Assembly (NCBI GenBank): GCA_944388825.1
Contig: CALXKG010000249.1
Location: 1 to 6,529 of the forward strand
Source of the DNA: an uncultured Clostridia bacterium
GTDB taxonomy: Bacteria > Bacillota > Clostridia > Oscillospirales > Ruminococcaceae
Reading direction: 5' to 3'
DNA: 6,529 nt
Part shown: in pieces, positions 5,059 to 6,529 of the stretch
Layout of the letters: each line of letters begins with the position of its first letter
Position numbering within the stretch: position 1 is the stretch's first letter
The notes under the pieces: generated by a model
Databases searched by the model: none
Seen by the model: the letters and a program-made list of their open reading frames with translations, nothing else
Told to the model about the DNA's origin: nothing
Translations under genes and position numbers: made by a program

Positions 5059-6153
5059 TCAGCCGTTTTGGACCTCAAAGCCCTTCATAAATTCGATGAG
5101 CGCCCGTACGCCTTCCACCGGCATCGCGTTGTAGATGGACGCCCGCATCCCGCCGACCGTCCGATGTCCCTTCAGGTTGACAAACCCGGCCTTTTCCGCT
5201 TCTTTGACAAACTTCCCGTCCAGTTCCTTGTCGCCGGTGACAAACGGGATATTCATCAGCGACCGGGAGCCTTTCTCGACCGTCCCTTTAAACAGCCTGG
5301 ACTGGTCGAGGAAGCTGTACAGCAGCTCCGCCTTTTCGCGGTTTAACTTCTCCATCTCCCCAAGGCCGCCGATGTCCGATTTCAGCCACTCCAGCACCAG
5401 CATACAGATATAGATCGCATAGCAGGGGGGCGTGTTGTACATCGAGCCGGCGTCCAAATGGGTCTTGTACTGCAGCATCGTCGGCGTGCCGGGGCGGGAC
5501 GCCTCCAAAAGCGCCTTTTTCCCGATGACGACCGTCAGCCCCGCCGGGCCCATGTTCTTCTGCGCGCCGGCGTAGAGCAGGCCGAAGCGGCTGACCGGCA
5601 GCGGCTGGGAGAGGATCATCGACGAGATATCGGCGACGAGGGGCGTATCCCCGGTGTCGGGGATATACGGGTAAAGGGTGCCGTAGATCGTATTGTTGAG
5701 GCAGATATGGACGTAATCGGCGCCGGGCGAAAAGGAGAGGGACTCTTCCGCCGGGATATAGGAGAAGGTCTTATCGGCAGACGAACCGGCGATATGGACG
5801 TTTTCCTCCCCCAGCAGCTTTTTCCCTTCCGACGCCGCCTTTTTGGCCCACTGGCCGGTCAGGACATAGTCGGCCCTGCCGGAGCCGGCCGCGAGGTTTA
5901 AGGGGACCATCGCAAACTGGGTGGACGCCCCGCCCTGCAAAAAGAGGACGGCGTAGTCCTCCGGAATCCCCATCAGCTCCCGCAGCAGCGCTTCCGTGCG
6001 GTCGACGACCGACTGGAAGACCGCCGAACGGTGGGACATCTCCATCACCGACTGGCCGCTCCCGCCATAGTCCAGCATTTCCGCCGCCGCCCGGGATAAG
6101 ACCGCCTCCGGCAGCATCGATGGCCCGGCGCTGAAATTATAGACTCTGCTCAT
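5059..6153 (-). CDS. serC: Phosphoserine aminotransferase
   Basis: This is a full-length (364 residues) class-V PLP-dependent aminotransferase. It converts 3-phosphohydroxypyruvate and glutamate to O-phospho-L-serine and 2-oxoglutarate, the second step of serine synthesis. The N-terminus YNFSAGPSMLPEAVL and the segment EMSHRS (38-43, with substrate-binding H41 and R42) are typical. LQGGASTQF (72-80) binds the cofactor phosphate, W102 stacks on the PLP ring, and D175 contacts the pyridine nitrogen. AGAQKNMGPAG holds the Schiff-base lysine K199. MYNTPPCYAIY (238-248) and GGMRASIYNAMP (334-345, with R337 for substrate carboxylate binding) complete the site. No expected catalytic residue is missing. 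The ATG at 6151-6153 follows AGGAGG with 7-nt spacing. The gene is first in a serC-serA operon. The phosphoserine phosphatase gene is not in the window. Confidence 0.97.
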   Translation of the reverse strand: MSRVYNFSAGPSMLPEAVLSRAAAEMLDYGGSGQSVMEMSHRSAVFQSVVDRTEALLRELMGIPEDYAVLFLQGGASTQFAMVPLNLAAGSGRADYVLTGQWAKKAASEGKKLLGEENVHIAGSSADKTFSYIPAEESLSFSPGADYVHICLNNTIYGTLYPYIPDTGDTPLVADISSMILSQPLPVSRFGLLYAGAQKNMGPAGLTVVIGKKALLEASRPGTPTMLQYKTHLDAGSMYNTPPCYAIYICMLVLEWLKSDIGGLGEMEKLNREKAELLYSFLDQSRLFKGTVEKGSRSLMNIPFVTGDKELDGKFVKEAEKAGFVNLKGHRTVGGMRASIYNAMPVEGVRALIEFMKGFEVQNG

Positions 6154-6176
6154 ATTAAAACCTCCTGTTTAAAACG

Positions 6177-6190
6177 GGGGACGCTTCCCC
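6177..6190 (-). promoter_or_regulatory. Small GC-rich hairpin in the serC leader
   Basis: On the transcript GGGGA and TCCCC pair around an AGCG tetraloop, directly followed by CGTTTT and then AAACAGGAGG, the serC ribosome binding site. It could act as a weak attenuator or keep the binding site exposed. Five base pairs with only four U residues is too little to call it a terminator. Confidence 0.3.
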
Positions 6191-6259
6191 AGTATGTTTT
6201 CGAGCTGTAGACAAATCTCTCAACTGTGTATTTGCATACTTTTGAAAAGGGTTGGGCAC

Positions 6260-6288
6260 ATTATACACCAAAACGGCTGTATTTGCAA
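6260..6288 (-). promoter_or_regulatory. Promoter of the serC-serA operon
   Basis: On the minus strand TTGCAA (6283-6288, four of six consensus matches) is followed by 17 bp and a perfect TATAAT (6260-6265). The predicted start is near 6253, giving a leader of about 100 nt. No T-box signature (TGGNACCGCG) was found in it, so tRNA-sensing control of the usual kind is not supported. A dyad covers the -35 box. Confidence 0.7.
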
Positions 6289-6297
6289 TAGATACAG
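6277..6297. promoter_or_regulatory. Candidate operator over the serC -35 box
   Basis: CTGTAT (6277-6282) and ATACAG (6292-6297) form a perfect 6-bp inverted repeat around a 9-nt centre that contains the whole -35 hexamer. The left arm belongs to the motif TGTATTTGCA, which recurs at 6227-6236 and, as TGTATTTGGA, at 6338-6347. Placement over the -35 box would suit repression of serC-serA. The regulator is unknown. Confidence 0.4.
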
Positions 6298-6453
6298 GTG
6301 TTTTCGACCGGAAAAGTGTTCATTTTCGGACAACTGCTGTATTTGGACGGGAAACTTGACATTTTTTTGTCACTTTATCCCAACACAGTGTTAAAAACCC
6401 TGCCCGGAAAAATCTCCTGCATAAATCCCGGCAAACCGGAAAGACTGCTTGTG

Positions 6454-6492
6454 AAAGAAAAATTCCCCGCCCTTCTCATCCATATGGCGGGG
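6454..6492 (-). terminator. Possible Rho-independent terminator for a minus-strand transcript
   Basis: CCCCGCC (6465-6471) and GGCGGGG (6486-6492) make a 7-bp GC stem with a 14-nt loop. On the minus strand the stem is followed by AATTTTTCTTTC, a suitable U-rich tail. On the plus strand no T-run follows. It would stop a minus-strand transcript entering from the right before it reached serC. It could instead be a structure in the leader of the plus-strand gene starting at about 6516. The long loop and the two A residues before the T-run weaken the call. Confidence 0.4.
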
Positions 6493-6515
6493 TGCCGATA
6501 GGAAAGGAACGGTGT

Positions 6516-6529
6516 TTGCAGATGAAGGA
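6516..6529 (+). CDS. Probable start of a plus-strand gene cut by the right edge
   Basis: AAAGGA at 6503-6508 is followed after 7 nt by TTG (6516-6518) and, two codons on, by ATG (6522-6524) in the same frame. The spacing favours the TTG, and a TTG start is also used by the second transporter gene in this window. From the ATG the spacing would be 13 nt, which is long. A GTG at 6512 in another frame is a weaker option. Only four codons are visible, so the product cannot be named, and the call rests on the start signals alone. Confidence 0.35.

Larger units (their letters stand above)
6154..6515. other. Divergent intergenic region upstream of serC
   Basis: This 362-base gap is AT-richer than its neighbours. 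Its left part holds the serC ribosome binding site, leader hairpin, promoter and candidate operator. The middle holds the inverted repeat TGACA-N6-TGTCA (6357-6372) beside a TTGACA hexamer (6356-6361) that lacks a convincing -10 box at normal spacing. The right part holds the GC-stem hairpin at 6465-6492. Short open frames here show no ribosome binding sites and no recognisable protein character, so I see no gene in it. Confidence 0.6.

Noticed and set aside
5013..5078. Upstream start that would lengthen SerA by 22 residues
   Set aside because: The extension overlaps the serC stop, has no good ribosome binding site, and does not resemble the family N-terminus, whereas the ATG at 5012 has AGGAGG at 6 nt.
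4558..5346. 262-residue open frame antisense to serA and serC
   Set aside because: Both strands cannot be coding here, and serA and serC carry complete catalytic motifs.
6154..6253. T-box or other known riboswitch in the serC leader
   Set aside because: The leader is about 100 nt, lacks the T-box TGGNACCGCG sequence, and shows only small helices.
6194..6501. Two short plus-strand open frames upstream of the right edge (66 and 67 residues)
   Set aside because: Neither has a ribosome binding site or recognisable protein character, and they cover the serC promoter and repeated motifs.
1..6529. CRISPR array, tRNA, rRNA, phage or defence island
   Set aside because: There is no regular spacer-repeat array, no tRNA-like cloverleaf was noticed, and all sizeable genes fit metabolic, transport, regulatory or envelope roles.

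Overview
The window looks like chromosomal DNA from a GC-rich, Gram-positive anaerobe. A member of the Clostridia, such as an Oscillospiraceae-type gut bacterium, is the best guess. The evidence is strong AGGAGG-type ribosome binding sites about 7 nt before most starts, sigma-A-type promoters close to consensus, a lipobox lipoprotein, and an intergenic repeat of a style I associate with these genomes. This assignment is an inference and was not checked against a database.

Layout from left to right. (1) 1-710, minus strand: a lipoprotein gene of unknown function whose C-terminus lies outside the window, driven by a perfect TTGACA-N17-TATAAT promoter at 753-781. (2) 801-1694, minus strand: a LysR-type regulator. 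(3) 1695-1837: a divergent control region with a perfect T-N11-A dyad (a LysR-type box) and a good plus-strand promoter. (4) 1838-3515, plus strand: a tight three-gene operon of two half-size CHR (chromate transporter family) membrane proteins, which overlap by 4 nt with a TTG start for the second, followed by a 161-residue protein I do not recognise. (5) 3516-3851: a convergent intergenic region holding two identical 30-bp hairpins around a 246-bp MITE-like element with imperfect terminal inverted repeats. (6) 3852-6153, minus strand: a serC-serA operon (phosphoserine aminotransferase, then 3-phosphoglycerate dehydrogenase with a C-terminal ACT domain). (7) 6154-6515: the serC promoter region with a dyad over the -35 box and a thrice-repeated motif, followed by the first few codons of a probable plus-strand gene at the right edge.

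How the genes work together: SerA and SerC catalyse the first two steps of serine synthesis from 3-phosphoglycerate. The final phosphatase is not in the window. The LysR protein probably controls the divergent transporter operon and perhaps itself. The transported substrate is not certain: the family is named for chromate, but the real substrate in an anaerobe may differ. No CRISPR array, phage gene, toxin-antitoxin pair or other defence system is visible. The least ordinary parts are the two control regions, the split bidirectional terminator around the MITE-like element, and the two genes of unknown function.
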